This document shows, piece after piece, positions 18,535-27,040 of a stretch of 64,000 nucleotides of DNA. The position numbers and the translations under genes are program-made. The DNA lies in the NCBI RefSeq assembly GCF_947497275.1, contig NZ_CANMFS010000006.1, forward strand, positions 1 to 64,000. Direction: 5' to 3'. This DNA comes from an uncultured Sulfitobacter sp. (GTDB taxonomy: Bacteria; Pseudomonadota; Alphaproteobacteria; Rhodobacterales; Rhodobacteraceae). Under the pieces are notes generated by a model. That model was not told the DNA's origin, did not search any database, and saw only the letters and a list, made by a program, of their open reading frames with translations. Within the stretch, counting starts at the first letter, position 1. Every line of letters begins with the position of its first letter.

Positions 18535-20106
18535 ATGACACAAATTACACGTCGAAATCTTTTGAACATGATCGGCACCGTCGCAGGCGGTACAGCGATG
18601 TACCATGCCATGGCCGCAATGGGGCATGCCGCGCCGTCCAGTTACACAGGTCCACCGAAACTGGATGGCGATCCGCAGGGTACCAAAGTTCTGATTCTGG
18701 GCGCGGGTCTTGCCGGGATGACGGCGGCGCTCGAAATGCGCGCCGCAGGTTATGAGGTCGAAATTCTGGAGTTCCGCGAGAAAGCTGGCGGACGCTGCTG
18801 GACGCTGCGGTCCGGTGATGAATTTACCGGACTGGGCGAAAAGAAGCAGACCGTGGATTTCGCCGAAGGGAACTATATCAACCCCGGACCGTGGCGCATT
18901 CCGCATCATCATTATGCGGTGTTGGACTACTGCCGCAGGCTGAACGTGCCGCTGGAAGTCTTCGTGCAGCAGAACTTTAACAGCTATCTGCACCGCAGCG
19001 ATGCTTATGACGGCAAACCACAACGTCTGCGTGAGATCGAGACCGATTATCGCGGCCATATTACCGAGTTGCTTGCGAAGGCGGTCGATCAGGACAAGCT
19101 GGATGAGTTGGTCACGCCCGAAGATCGCGAAATGTTGCTGGAAAGCCTGCGCAGCTATGGCGTGCTGGATGACCAAAACGAATATGTCAAAAGCCTGCAA
19201 ACCAGCGAATATCGCGGCTTTGACAGAAGGCCCGGTGGCGGTGTTGACGGTGCACCCATCGCATCGGACCCGATGGATCCCCAGCAGATCATCAAGTCAG
19301 GCCTGTGGGCGCATCTCTCTACGCATTATTCGCTTCAGCACCAGGCACCGATGTTCCAGCCGGTTGGTGGCATGGATGGCATCGCCAAGGGGTTCGAGCG
19401 TGAAGTCGGCGATCTGATCACCTACCACGCCAAGGTTGTGTCACTACAACAGGACGACGAAGGCGTGACCGTGACTTGGGAAGATACCCAAGGCGGCGGA
19501 CAACGCACATCAACGGCGGATTGGTGCGTCTGCACGATCCCGTTCTCGATTCTGGGCCAGATAGATCACAATCTTTCGGGCGATCTGGCAACCGTCGTGG
19601 ACACGATGTATTACAACGGTTCCGTCAAATGGGGTTTGGAATTCAAGCGTCGCTTCTGGGAGCAGGACGAGCACATCTACGGCGGCGTCTCCTACACTGA
19701 TCAGGCGATTTCGGAGATCAGCTATCCGTCCACGGGTTATCATTCCGAAGGGCCGGGCGTGCTGCTCGGGGGCTACACTTGGCGCGGTGCCAATTCGTTC
19801 AAGTTCAACGCGATGTCGCCGGAGGACCGGATCAAAGTCGCGCTTGATCAAGGGGCGAAAATTCATCCGCAATACCATGACGAATTCAAGACCGGCGTCA
19901 CCGTATCCTGGCACAAGGTGCCTTGGGTGCTGGGCTGCGGTGGCGTTTGGGAAAACCGCGACCAATATCCCGGCGCAGTGGAAATCGACAATCGCGTGGT
20001 CTGCGCAGGCGAGCATCTGTCCTATCTGCCAGCCTGGCAGGAAGGCGCGATCCTGTCCTCGCTTGACGCGATTTCGCGTCTTCATGACAAAGTTATCAAC
20101 GGGTGA
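18535..20106 (+). CDS. FAD-dependent amine/L-amino-acid oxidoreductase, Tat-exported
   Basis: A 523-residue flavin amine oxidase family protein. The start at 18535 follows GGAGA and gives an N-terminus with paired Arg (TRRNLL) and a hydrophobic segment ending near HAA, consistent with Tat export of a folded flavoprotein. The FAD-binding Rossmann motif GAGLAG is at residues 56-61, followed by the EF...AGGRCWT segment; the C-terminal flavin-binding motif is AGEHLSYLPAWQEGAI. The likely reaction is oxidation of an amine or L-amino acid to an imine. The next gene, five bases downstream, encodes a cytochrome c joined to an imine hydrolase (RidA), so electrons probably go to cytochrome c rather than to oxygen. 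Substrate is unknown. Confidence 0.88.
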   Translation: MTQITRRNLLNMIGTVAGGTAMYHAMAAMGHAAPSSYTGPPKLDGDPQGTKVLILGAGLAGMTAALEMRAAGYEVEILEFREKAGGRCWTLRSGDEFTGLGEKKQTVDFAEGNYINPGPWRIPHHHYAVLDYCRRLNVPLEVFVQQNFNSYLHRSDAYDGKPQRLREIETDYRGHITELLAKAVDQDKLDELVTPEDREMLLESLRSYGVLDDQNEYVKSLQTSEYRGFDRRPGGGVDGAPIASDPMDPQQIIKSGLWAHLSTHYSLQHQAPMFQPVGGMDGIAKGFEREVGDLITYHAKVVSLQQDDEGVTVTWEDTQGGGQRTSTADWCVCTIPFSILGQIDHNLSGDLATVVDTMYYNGSVKWGLEFKRRFWEQDEHIYGGVSYTDQAISEISYPSTGYHSEGPGVLLGGYTWRGANSFKFNAMSPEDRIKVALDQGAKIHPQYHDEFKTGVTVSWHKVPWVLGCGGVWENRDQYPGAVEIDNRVVCAGEHLSYLPAWQEGAILSSLDAISRLHDKVING

Positions 20107-20111
20107 GAGCA

Positions 20112-21086
20112 ATGAGAAAGCAAACCAGAGTTTTTGCGGCGGCCCTGCTTTTCGCGGGTTCTATTGCCAATGCGCAGTCCAGCAACGAAATCGTGGGGGA
20201 CGACGCGGCGCCGAATGTCGATACCCCGATGGAAGAAGCCATCGCGCCGGACCGGCATGTACCGGATTTCGGCAAGGCGGGTTATTCGGCGACCGATGGC
20301 AAGGCGCTTTACGAGTCACTTTGCGCGGGATGCCATATGCCCGACGGCAAGGGAGCTATTGGAGCCGGTGAATATCCGTCGCTCGCAGGGAACGACTTGC
20401 TGTTGTCCGCTGCCTACCCAATCTATCTGATCATCAATGGCCAGGCCGCAATGCCGAGCCTCGGCCATCTGCTGGACGATGAGCAGATCCTGGCAGTGAC
20501 CGATTATATCCAGACTAATCTGGACAATGATTATGAAACCGACGGCACGCTGGAACTGGTGGCGGACTCGCGTCCCGAAACGGAGGAAGAAATGGCAACC
20601 GAAGAACATGCCATTCCTCAAGAGTCAGCTGAACCTTCAGCGAAACGCGACACCGTCGCAAACGTGGTGCGTCACGGTTTGCCCAATTCAGATTTCCCGA
20701 TCCTGCAAGCCGTGGAAGTGCCCGCCGATGCGACGTTAGTCTATCTCAGCGGCACGGTTCCACAGGTGCTCGACGATTCCGCGTCCGAAGGGGCGCCGGA
20801 GCGTTTTGGCGACACGGCGGCCCAGACGGACAGCACGCTTACCTCGATCCGCTCCAAGCTGGAGGCGCTCGAGCTCGGGATGGGCGATGTGATCAAGATG
20901 CAGGTCTATCTGGTCGCACCTGACGGACAAGACAGCATGGATTTTTCAGGCTTCATGGAAGGATATACCAAGCATTTTGGCACCGACGCCCAACCCGAAC
21001 TTCCCACCCGGTCGGTTTTCGAGGTGGCGGGTTTGGCCAATCCCGACTGGCTTGTCGAAATCGAAGTGGTCGCGGTGCGCCCGTGA
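20112..21086 (+). CDS. Periplasmic cytochrome c-RidA (imine deaminase) fusion protein
   Basis: 324 residues. Signal peptide 1-22 (cleavage after NAQ). Residues about 55-137 form a monohaem class I cytochrome c: CAGCH at 71-75 binds haem covalently and Met114 in AAMPSLG is the likely sixth ligand. After an acidic linker (about 140-180), residues 185-324 are a YjgF/YER057c/UK114 (RidA) domain ending PTRSVFEVAGL...LVEIEVVAV; Arg300 matches the conserved catalytic Arg and the Glu residues of VEIEV are present. RidA hydrolyses reactive 2-imino acids or enamines to ketoacid and ammonia. Physically joined to a cytochrome and encoded five bases after an amine oxidoreductase, it should both take that enzyme's electrons and hydrolyse its imine product. 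The ATG at 20112 is preferred over a GTG at 20103. Confidence 0.9.
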   Translation: MRKQTRVFAAALLFAGSIANAQSSNEIVGDDAAPNVDTPMEEAIAPDRHVPDFGKAGYSATDGKALYESLCAGCHMPDGKGAIGAGEYPSLAGNDLLLSAAYPIYLIINGQAAMPSLGHLLDDEQILAVTDYIQTNLDNDYETDGTLELVADSRPETEEEMATEEHAIPQESAEPSAKRDTVANVVRHGLPNSDFPILQAVEVPADATLVYLSGTVPQVLDDSASEGAPERFGDTAAQTDSTLTSIRSKLEALELGMGDVIKMQVYLVAPDGQDSMDFSGFMEGYTKHFGTDAQPELPTRSVFEVAGLANPDWLVEIEVVAVRP

Positions 21087-21227
21087 CAACGCGCGCGCAA
21101 CCTTGAGATCGCTGGCTTTCCGAGCACACCGACTGGGAGGGTCAGCAACGTCCCGAAAACGTGATAACTTCGCTTACTTAAGCCGTTTTATCAGCGGCGA
21201 CTCGAAAAAAGAAAGACGAAACCAACA

Positions 21228-21812
21228 ATGGATATCCCTCTCGAAATCGCATGGCGCAACGTCGAAAAATCAGAACCGCTTGAGACGATCATCAGGGAAA
21301 GAGCCGAAAAGCTGCATCGTTATTTCAGCCGCATCAACTCCTGTCGTATCGCTGTCGAAGTGCCGCATCGCAGCCAATATCATGCGCACGAATTTCATTT
21401 GCGAATTGAGGTGCGGGTGCCAGAGGATGAAATCGTGGTCAGTAACGATCCCGGCGACCGAAATGACCATTTCGACCCCAATATCGCGGTGCGGGATGCG
21501 TTTAACGCGATGGAACGTCGGCTGGAAACCCATTCGCAGAAGATGCGCGGTGAAATCAAGACACTGTCAGGCCCGCCACAAGGCCGGGTGATCCGCAAGT
21601 TCGACGGTTACGGCTTTGTCAGGATGAACGACGGGCAGGAGATTTATTTCGCGCCCAACGCGGTGGTGGCGGACGATTTCGAAAGCTTGGACGTGGGCGA
21701 CGCGGTCGAGTTGACGGTGGCTGAGGGTGAGGGCGCAATGGGGCCGCAGGCCTCCATGGTGCGGCCGATCAGTGATTTGCAGATCAATCCCGACAAGCGC
21801 GAAAACATCTGA
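21228..21812 (+). CDS. HPF/RaiA ribosome-hibernation domain fused to cold-shock domain
   Basis: 194 residues. Residues 1-110 are a ribosome-associated hibernation factor (sigma-54 modulation) domain: WRNVEKSEPLETIIRERAEKL, then HRSQYHAHEFHLRIEVRVP. Residues about 115-180 are a cold-shock-type RNA-binding domain: GRVIRKFDGYGFVRMNDGQ with the FGF-like YGFV patch, then IYFAPNAV. The HPF part would sit in the ribosomal A/P site region and the second domain would contact RNA. It is a known alphaproteobacterial arrangement and distinct from long HPF, which carries a dimerisation domain instead. The ribosome binding site is weak. Confidence 0.88.
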   Translation: MDIPLEIAWRNVEKSEPLETIIRERAEKLHRYFSRINSCRIAVEVPHRSQYHAHEFHLRIEVRVPEDEIVVSNDPGDRNDHFDPNIAVRDAFNAMERRLETHSQKMRGEIKTLSGPPQGRVIRKFDGYGFVRMNDGQEIYFAPNAVVADDFESLDVGDAVELTVAEGEGAMGPQASMVRPISDLQINPDKRENI

Positions 21813-21854
21813 CAACTGCAAGAACCAGAGGGTTCACTAAACGAGGGAAAGCTG

Positions 21855-23393
21855 ATGCAAGGCGACGCCCATCATGAAACCGATCAGGCCGAGGCCATCG
21901 CATTTTGCGAAAATGGCGCGGGGATTGGGGCGGAGGCTGATCGGACAGACACCCACGGCGCAATCATATTCCTGATCGGCGACCGCGCGCTCAAGATGAA
22001 GCGCGCGGTGCAATACGACTATATGGACCTGTCGACTCTGGAAAAGCGCAAGGCATTGCTGGAGCGCGAATTCGAATTGAACAGCAAGACAGCTCCCTCG
22101 ATTTATCGCGGTGTCATCCCGCTGACGCGCGAAGCGGATGACAAGCTTGCCCTTGATGGTGATGGCGATGCGGTGGAGTGGGTTCTGTCGATGTGGCGGT
22201 TCCCGCCCGAGGCCGAGTTGACGCATATCGCCAGCAACGACGGCATTGATGACACGCTTGCCCAGGATCTGGGAGAAGCGATTGTGCGCTATCACGGGGA
22301 TGCCCCGGTGAAAGACGCCGACGGGGTTACGCTTATCACGGAAATTCTGGATGAGCTGGACCGCGTATTCGGCGCTATGGAAAACGAATTTCAGGACAAT
22401 GCGCTGCGGTTCGTCCGGCAGGGCAGGGCGATGCTTTCTGATCGTGCCGGGGTGATGCGGGCGCGGTCGCGCGCGGGCTTTGTCCGCCGCTGTCATGGCG
22501 ATCTGCACCTACGTAATATCGTGCTGCTTGAAGGTGTGCTTACACCGTTCGACGCGCTGGAATTCGATGAACGTCTGGGCACCTGCGATACGCTCTACGA
22601 CTTCGCGTTTCTGCTGATGGACCTGTTGCACCGCGGCTTCGCCCATCCGGCAAACATGGTACTGAACACCTATTTGAACGGGGTGTCCGATCACATGGAA
22701 GATGCCGGATTGGATATCCTGCCGCTCTTCTTGGGAATTCGTGCGGCTATCCGTGCCATGGTCAGCATCCAGACCTCCGAATTCTCCTCAAGCTCGGAGA
22801 AGATGCTGACCGACGCCCGTGACTATCTGCAAGAAGCGCTTGACTATCTGGACCCTCCGGCCCCGGTCCTCGTTGCCATCGGCGGGCTGTCGGGCAGTGG
22901 TAAAACCACAATTGCCCGCGCCATTGCGCATCGCATCGGCGCGTTCCCGGGCGCGATCCATATCCGCAGCGATGTGGTGCGCAAGAAAATCATGAAGGTG
23001 GATCCGCTGGAACCGTTGGACTCCGAAGGCTATGCGCCGCCGATCACCGCCCAAACCTATGAATCGATCCGCCAGCAGGCCACACAGGTTCTGGCGCAGG
23101 GCCATGCCGCGATTCTCGATGCCGTGCATGACAATGCCGAAAGCCGCGCGGCAGCCAGAGATGTGGCCCAAGAGGCGGGATGTGAATTTATCGGGATCTG
23201 GCTTGAAACGCCGACAGATGTCCGCAGCAACCGTGTCACAGGACGCGGGCCTGATGCATCGGATGCCGACCCGTGGGTCGTCAAGCAACAGGAGCGGATC
23301 GACCCCGGGCCGCTCGACTGGCAGCAGATAGATGCGGACCGCCCGTTGGCAACGGTTATTTCGGATATAGCGGCAAGGCTGCCGAAGCGTTAA
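21855..23393 (+). CDS. Bifunctional APH-like phosphotransferase / P-loop kinase fusion
   Basis: 512 residues, start after GAGGGAAAG. The N-terminal 330 residues have an aminoglycoside-phosphotransferase-like fold: the catalytic loop is CHGDLHLRNI (near residue 213) and the metal motif region is FDALEFDERLGTCDTLYDFAF. The C-terminal 175 residues are a gluconate-kinase/AAA-type P-loop kinase, Walker A GGLSGSGKTT at about 343-352, with IRSDVVRKK and a later Arg-rich lid. This two-kinase fusion is widespread in proteobacteria but its substrates are unknown; resistance to aminoglycosides should not be inferred. It follows the HPF-cold-shock gene by 42 bases and may be co-transcribed. Confidence 0.85.
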   Translation: MQGDAHHETDQAEAIAFCENGAGIGAEADRTDTHGAIIFLIGDRALKMKRAVQYDYMDLSTLEKRKALLEREFELNSKTAPSIYRGVIPLTREADDKLALDGDGDAVEWVLSMWRFPPEAELTHIASNDGIDDTLAQDLGEAIVRYHGDAPVKDADGVTLITEILDELDRVFGAMENEFQDNALRFVRQGRAMLSDRAGVMRARSRAGFVRRCHGDLHLRNIVLLEGVLTPFDALEFDERLGTCDTLYDFAFLLMDLLHRGFAHPANMVLNTYLNGVSDHMEDAGLDILPLFLGIRAAIRAMVSIQTSEFSSSSEKMLTDARDYLQEALDYLDPPAPVLVAIGGLSGSGKTTIARAIAHRIGAFPGAIHIRSDVVRKKIMKVDPLEPLDSEGYAPPITAQTYESIRQQATQVLAQGHAAILDAVHDNAESRAAARDVAQEAGCEFIGIWLETPTDVRSNRVTGRGPDASDADPWVVKQQERIDPGPLDWQQIDADRPLATVISDIAARLPKR

Positions 23394-23484
23394 CAAGCCA
23401 AGACTGCCTAAACCGCGATCAGGACCTGCACGCGATCAATTCGGTCGCCGCCACAGTCCAGTTCGTGCCAGGTGCCGTCCAACG

Positions 23485-24834
23485 TCAACTGTTCAGGACA
23501 AGCGCGCCGGGGTCGTCCAGCAGCGCCTTGACCCGTTGGACGAAACGCGCGGCTTCTGCACCGTCGGCAACGCGGTGATCGAAGGTTAGGCAGACCGGCA
23601 AGCAAAGCGCGACTTCGGTAGTGTGTTCGTCGATATCGCCTCGAACGACATGCCGCAACTCGGCCCGCGCCACACCAAAGATCGCGGTTTGCGGCGGGTT
23701 GATGATGGGGGCGAGGCCGGTACCGCCGATCGCGCCCACATTGGTCAAGGTAAACGTCGCGCCGCGCAGATCATCGCGCGTTGCAGCGTCTTCGCGCAGT
23801 CGGTCGCCCAGCTTTTTCAGGTTCACTGCCAGTTCCGCGATGCTCTTGGCCCCCGCATCGCGTAACACCGGCACCAGAAGGCCGCGGTCGGTGTCGAGTG
23901 CAACACCGATATTGACGTCGGGTAGCTGATGCACGGCACAGGCGTCCGCGTCGAAAGTGGCATTGAAATTGGGAAAATCGGCCAGCGTGATGGCCAGTGC
24001 CTTGACGATGAACGGCGTCAGGGTCAGTGCGCCACCCTGCTGTTCGATCTCGGCCTCATGTTCCCGCCGGAGACGTTCCAGCGCCGTGATCTCGATCACG
24101 TCCTGATGGGTGACATGCGGAATCTCGCGCCAAGCCTGCGCCATACGGCGTGCCGTGGTGCGCCGCAGCGAGCGCAGTTCGACGATTTTCGCACCTTCCG
24201 CCCGTCCTGCGTCTCCTTTGTCTCCAGCGGCGTCCTGGACATCCTTTTTTAAAACCCGGCCGTCCTTACCGCTGCCTTTGACATTCGCCAGATTGATCAC
24301 CAATTCCCGCGCCAACCCGCGCACGGCGGGTGTGGCCAGCGGTTTTTTAGCGGCGGAAGATGTCGTGTCGCCGCTCTTTTGCGTGCTACCATCTTCTGTG
24401 ACCTCATTGTCTTGCGTGTCTGTGTCGTCATGCCCGGTATCCGCGCCATCACTCTCGCCGGACGGTGCCTCATCTGAGGTCTCGCCATTCTCGTCGTCTT
24501 TCCTTGCGTCCTCGGCGCTCTTCTTCTCATCCGTATCCGTGTCGCTGTCTTGCTCGGCCGCGCCACTTCTATCGGCGTCCTGCTCTGTATCATCACCGGC
24601 CTCGCCGAACACCATCAGCACGTCGCCCACTTCTGCGATGTCGCCCACGGCGACGCGGATCTCGCGCACCTCACCATCCACCGGCGCAGGAATTTCGACC
24701 GCTGCCTTGTCGGTTTCGGCCACGACAACGGTGTCGCCTTCAGAGACATGATCGCCTTTGCTGACGGTGATTTCGAGGATTTCCGCCTCGTGAATGCCTT
24801 CGCCGGGATCTTGCAAGCGAAATTCATGTGCCAT
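23485..24834 (-). CDS. 2-oxoacid dehydrogenase E2 (dihydrolipoamide acyltransferase)
   Basis: 449 residues. Lipoyl domain 1-78 with the lipoylated Lys43 in ETDKAAVE; a long acidic, Ser/Thr/Asp-rich linker (about 80-165); the peripheral subunit-binding domain (ATPAVRGLARELVINL, GSGKDGRVLK); and the chloramphenicol-acetyltransferase-type catalytic domain ending with DHRVADG, which carries the catalytic His and Asp. It takes an acyl group from E1 and passes it to CoA. The parent complex could be pyruvate- or branched-chain-specific; the single lipoyl domain is more usual in the latter. The E3 subunit is not in this operon. The linker is much more acidic than the usual Ala/Pro-rich linkers. Confidence 0.92.
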   Translation of the reverse strand: MAHEFRLQDPGEGIHEAEILEITVSKGDHVSEGDTVVVAETDKAAVEIPAPVDGEVREIRVAVGDIAEVGDVLMVFGEAGDDTEQDADRSGAAEQDSDTDTDEKKSAEDARKDDENGETSDEAPSGESDGADTGHDDTDTQDNEVTEDGSTQKSGDTTSSAAKKPLATPAVRGLARELVINLANVKGSGKDGRVLKKDVQDAAGDKGDAGRAEGAKIVELRSLRRTTARRMAQAWREIPHVTHQDVIEITALERLRREHEAEIEQQGGALTLTPFIVKALAITLADFPNFNATFDADACAVHQLPDVNIGVALDTDRGLLVPVLRDAGAKSIAELAVNLKKLGDRLREDAATRDDLRGATFTLTNVGAIGGTGLAPIINPPQTAIFGVARAELRHVVRGDIDEHTTEVALCLPVCLTFDHRVADGAEAARFVQRVKALLDDPGALVLNS

Positions 24835-24845
24835 TTACACGCCTC

Positions 24846-25823
24846 CTAATAGTCGAGAACCGATTTGCAGACACCCAAGATGCGGGCGCAATCAGGCAGA
24901 TACCGCTGTTCGCGGGCGAAATAGGGAACATGCACATCCGGTCCCGCAACCCGTCCCACCGGCGCCTCAAGGCTGAGAAACGAATCCTCCATCACCCGCG
25001 CTACGATCTCGGCGCCGGGACCATAGCTTAGCGGCGCCTCATGCACGACGACACAGCGTCCGGTCTTGCGAACCGAGGCCGTGACCGTCGGCCAGTCGAG
25101 CGGTGAAATTGTCAGGAGGTCGATCACCTCAGCGCTGACGCTATCCTTGGCCAGTGCCTCCGCAGCCTCTATTGTGCGCGGCAGCATGGCACCGTAGGCG
25201 ACAATCGTGATGTCTCCGCCCTCTCGCACCGTGACCGCCTTGCCAATTTCGGCAATTTCTTCGTCGTCCGGCACCTCCTCACGGAAGGCGCGGTAGCTGG
25301 CTTTAGGCTCGAAAAACACCACCGGATCGGGGTCGCGGATCGCCGCCAGCAGCAGGGAGCGCGCGTTGCGCGGCCCCGACGGCACGACGATCTTCAGCCC
25401 CGGCATATGGGCATAGAACACCTCGCGGCTTTCCGAGTGATGTTCGAGCGCGCGCACTCCCGCACCGTAAGGCATGCGTACCGTCATTGGCACGCTCAGA
25501 CCGCCCTGCGAGCGCCAGCGCATTCGGCTGGCGTGCGATTCAAGCTGGTGAAACCCTTCATATGCGAAGCCGGAGAACTGCAATTCGGGCACCGGGATCA
25601 TGCCGCGCATCGCCATGCCGATGGCAAACCCGAGGATCCCGCTTTCGGCCAGCGGCGTGTCCATCACGCGAGCCTCGCCGAATTCCTCGATCAGGTCCTT
25701 GGTGACACGAAAGATCCCGCCGTCGACACCGACATCCTCGCCCAGCAGCACGACGCGTTCGTCGCGCTGCATTTCTTCGCGCAGCGCCAAGTTGATTGCC
25801 TCGACCATAGTCAGTTCAGCCAT
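24846..25823 (-). CDS. 2-oxoacid dehydrogenase E1 beta subunit
   Basis: 325 residues, full length for the family. Landmarks: ERVVLLGEDVG near residue 20, TPLAESGILGFAIGMAMRG, ELQFSGFAYEGFHQLESHASRMRW, MPYGAGVRALEHHSES and VVFFEPKASYR. It completes the thiamine diphosphate active site with E1 alpha, whose stop codon it overlaps by eight bases. Second gene of the E1alpha-E1beta-E2 operon. Confidence 0.93.
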   Translation of the reverse strand: MAELTMVEAINLALREEMQRDERVVLLGEDVGVDGGIFRVTKDLIEEFGEARVMDTPLAESGILGFAIGMAMRGMIPVPELQFSGFAYEGFHQLESHASRMRWRSQGGLSVPMTVRMPYGAGVRALEHHSESREVFYAHMPGLKIVVPSGPRNARSLLLAAIRDPDPVVFFEPKASYRAFREEVPDDEEIAEIGKAVTVREGGDITIVAYGAMLPRTIEAAEALAKDSVSAEVIDLLTISPLDWPTVTASVRKTGRCVVVHEAPLSYGPGAEIVARVMEDSFLSLEAPVGRVAGPDVHVPYFAREQRYLPDCARILGVCKSVLDY

Positions 25824-26916
25824 CGGACCATCCTCCGGGGTTCTGGCCCTGCTCCATGCGCTTGCGCTGGCGGGCCAGTTCGGGCGTTTCTTCGGCGTAG
25901 ATATGGGCGAACATCGGGTCGGTGTCTTTCAACTCCTCGATCCGGTCGGACGCGGTCTGCCATGCTGTCTCGATTTCGTCCTTGATCTCGTCCTCCATCG
26001 TGGCGATGGCATCGTCATCGAGCAGGTCGCGTCCCTTCAGCCACTTGCCGAACCGCTCGATAGGGTCGCGCTTGCGCCATTTATCGACCTCATCGTCTTC
26101 GCGGTAACGGGTGGGATCATCGGCGGTGGTGTGCATTTCCATCCGGTAGGTCACACATTCGATCAACGTCGGCGTGCCCGTGTCGCGGGCGCGCTCAACC
26201 GCCTCATGGGCGGCAACATAGCAGGCGAAGATGTCGTTGCCGTCCACCTGAATGCCGGGCACACCGTATGCGACAGCCTTCTGCGCCAACGTCTCGGACC
26301 GGGTTTGGCGCGCGCGAGGCACGGAAATCGCGTACTGGTTGTTCTGGCAGACGAACACCACGGGGCAATCAAACACACCGGCAAAGTTCATCGCTTCATG
26401 GAAATCGCCCTGACTGGTGGCACCATCGCCGAAATAGGTCATGGCGATGTCATCCGCTCCCAGCATCCGCGCCGCGTGGGCGATGCCTGCGGCCTGAAGC
26501 ATTTGTGTGCCGACCGGCACCGACAGCGGCGTCAGCCGCCCGTCCTCGGCCAGCTTGCCGCCTTCGTTGTAGCCGGCGTCGTAAAGAAGCATGTCGGCTG
26601 GATCGGTGTCGCGCCAGAAATGCGCCGCTGTTTCCCGATAGGACGGAACGAACCAGTCGTTTTCGGCCAACGCTGCAATGGTACCGACTTGCGCAGCCTC
26701 CTGCCCGGTGACCGGGGCAAAGGTGCCGATACGTCCCGAGCGTTGCAATTTCAGCCGCCGTTCGTCAAAGCGACGCGCCTTGATCATAGTGCGGTACCCT
26801 CGCAGCAGCATGTCGTCTGGAATCTGCGGCACCAGTTCGTTGTCGGCCTCGCCGGATGGGTCAAGAATGGACAGATGTTCGATCTCAAGGCCGAGATCCA
26901 GCGTCTTTCTGGGCAT
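25816..26916 (-). CDS. 2-oxoacid dehydrogenase E1 alpha subunit
   Basis: 366 residues from the ATG at 26916, which has a perfect GGAGGTTGTC ribosome binding site; the open frame extends further upstream but that part is non-homologous. Motifs: GQEAAQVGTIAAL, WFVPSYRE, the thiamine diphosphate motif GDGATSQGDFHEAMNFAG...CQNNQYAIS and HTTADDPTRYR. It decarboxylates the 2-oxoacid and reductively acylates the lipoyl group of E2. The sequence is of the PdhA/BkdA Gram-positive-like type, so pyruvate, branched-chain oxoacids or both are possible. An EcfG-like element lies 28 bases upstream, suggesting induction by general stress, unusual for a central metabolic complex. Confidence 0.92.
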   Translation of the reverse strand: MPRKTLDLGLEIEHLSILDPSGEADNELVPQIPDDMLLRGYRTMIKARRFDERRLKLQRSGRIGTFAPVTGQEAAQVGTIAALAENDWFVPSYRETAAHFWRDTDPADMLLYDAGYNEGGKLAEDGRLTPLSVPVGTQMLQAAGIAHAARMLGADDIAMTYFGDGATSQGDFHEAMNFAGVFDCPVVFVCQNNQYAISVPRARQTRSETLAQKAVAYGVPGIQVDGNDIFACYVAAHEAVERARDTGTPTLIECVTYRMEMHTTADDPTRYREDDEVDKWRKRDPIERFGKWLKGRDLLDDDAIATMEDEIKDEIETAWQTASDRIEELKDTDPMFAHIYAEETPELARQRKRMEQGQNPGGWSDG

Positions 26917-26944
26917 GACAACCTCCGTAAATCCGTACAACTGA

Positions 26945-26970
26945 AACGCGAAACTGCTTAAGAAAGTTCC
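26945..26970 (-). promoter_or_regulatory. EcfG-like promoter upstream of the E1alpha-E1beta-E2 operon
   Basis: On the minus strand GGAAC (26970-26966) is followed after 17 bases by CGTT ending at 26945. Spacing to the E1alpha start (28 bases) gives a short leader, as at the other EcfG-like sites in this window. Confidence 0.6.
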
Positions 26971-27040
26971 GACCGGAACCGCGCGGGTGAGTACGCCTTG
27001 GTTCAGAACCAGTCCACGCGACACGACAGGCCAACCCTCT

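Noticed and set aside
21855-23393. Aminoglycoside resistance gene
   Set aside because: The APH-like fold here is fused to a P-loop kinase in a widespread housekeeping-type fusion; resistance cannot be inferred from the fold.
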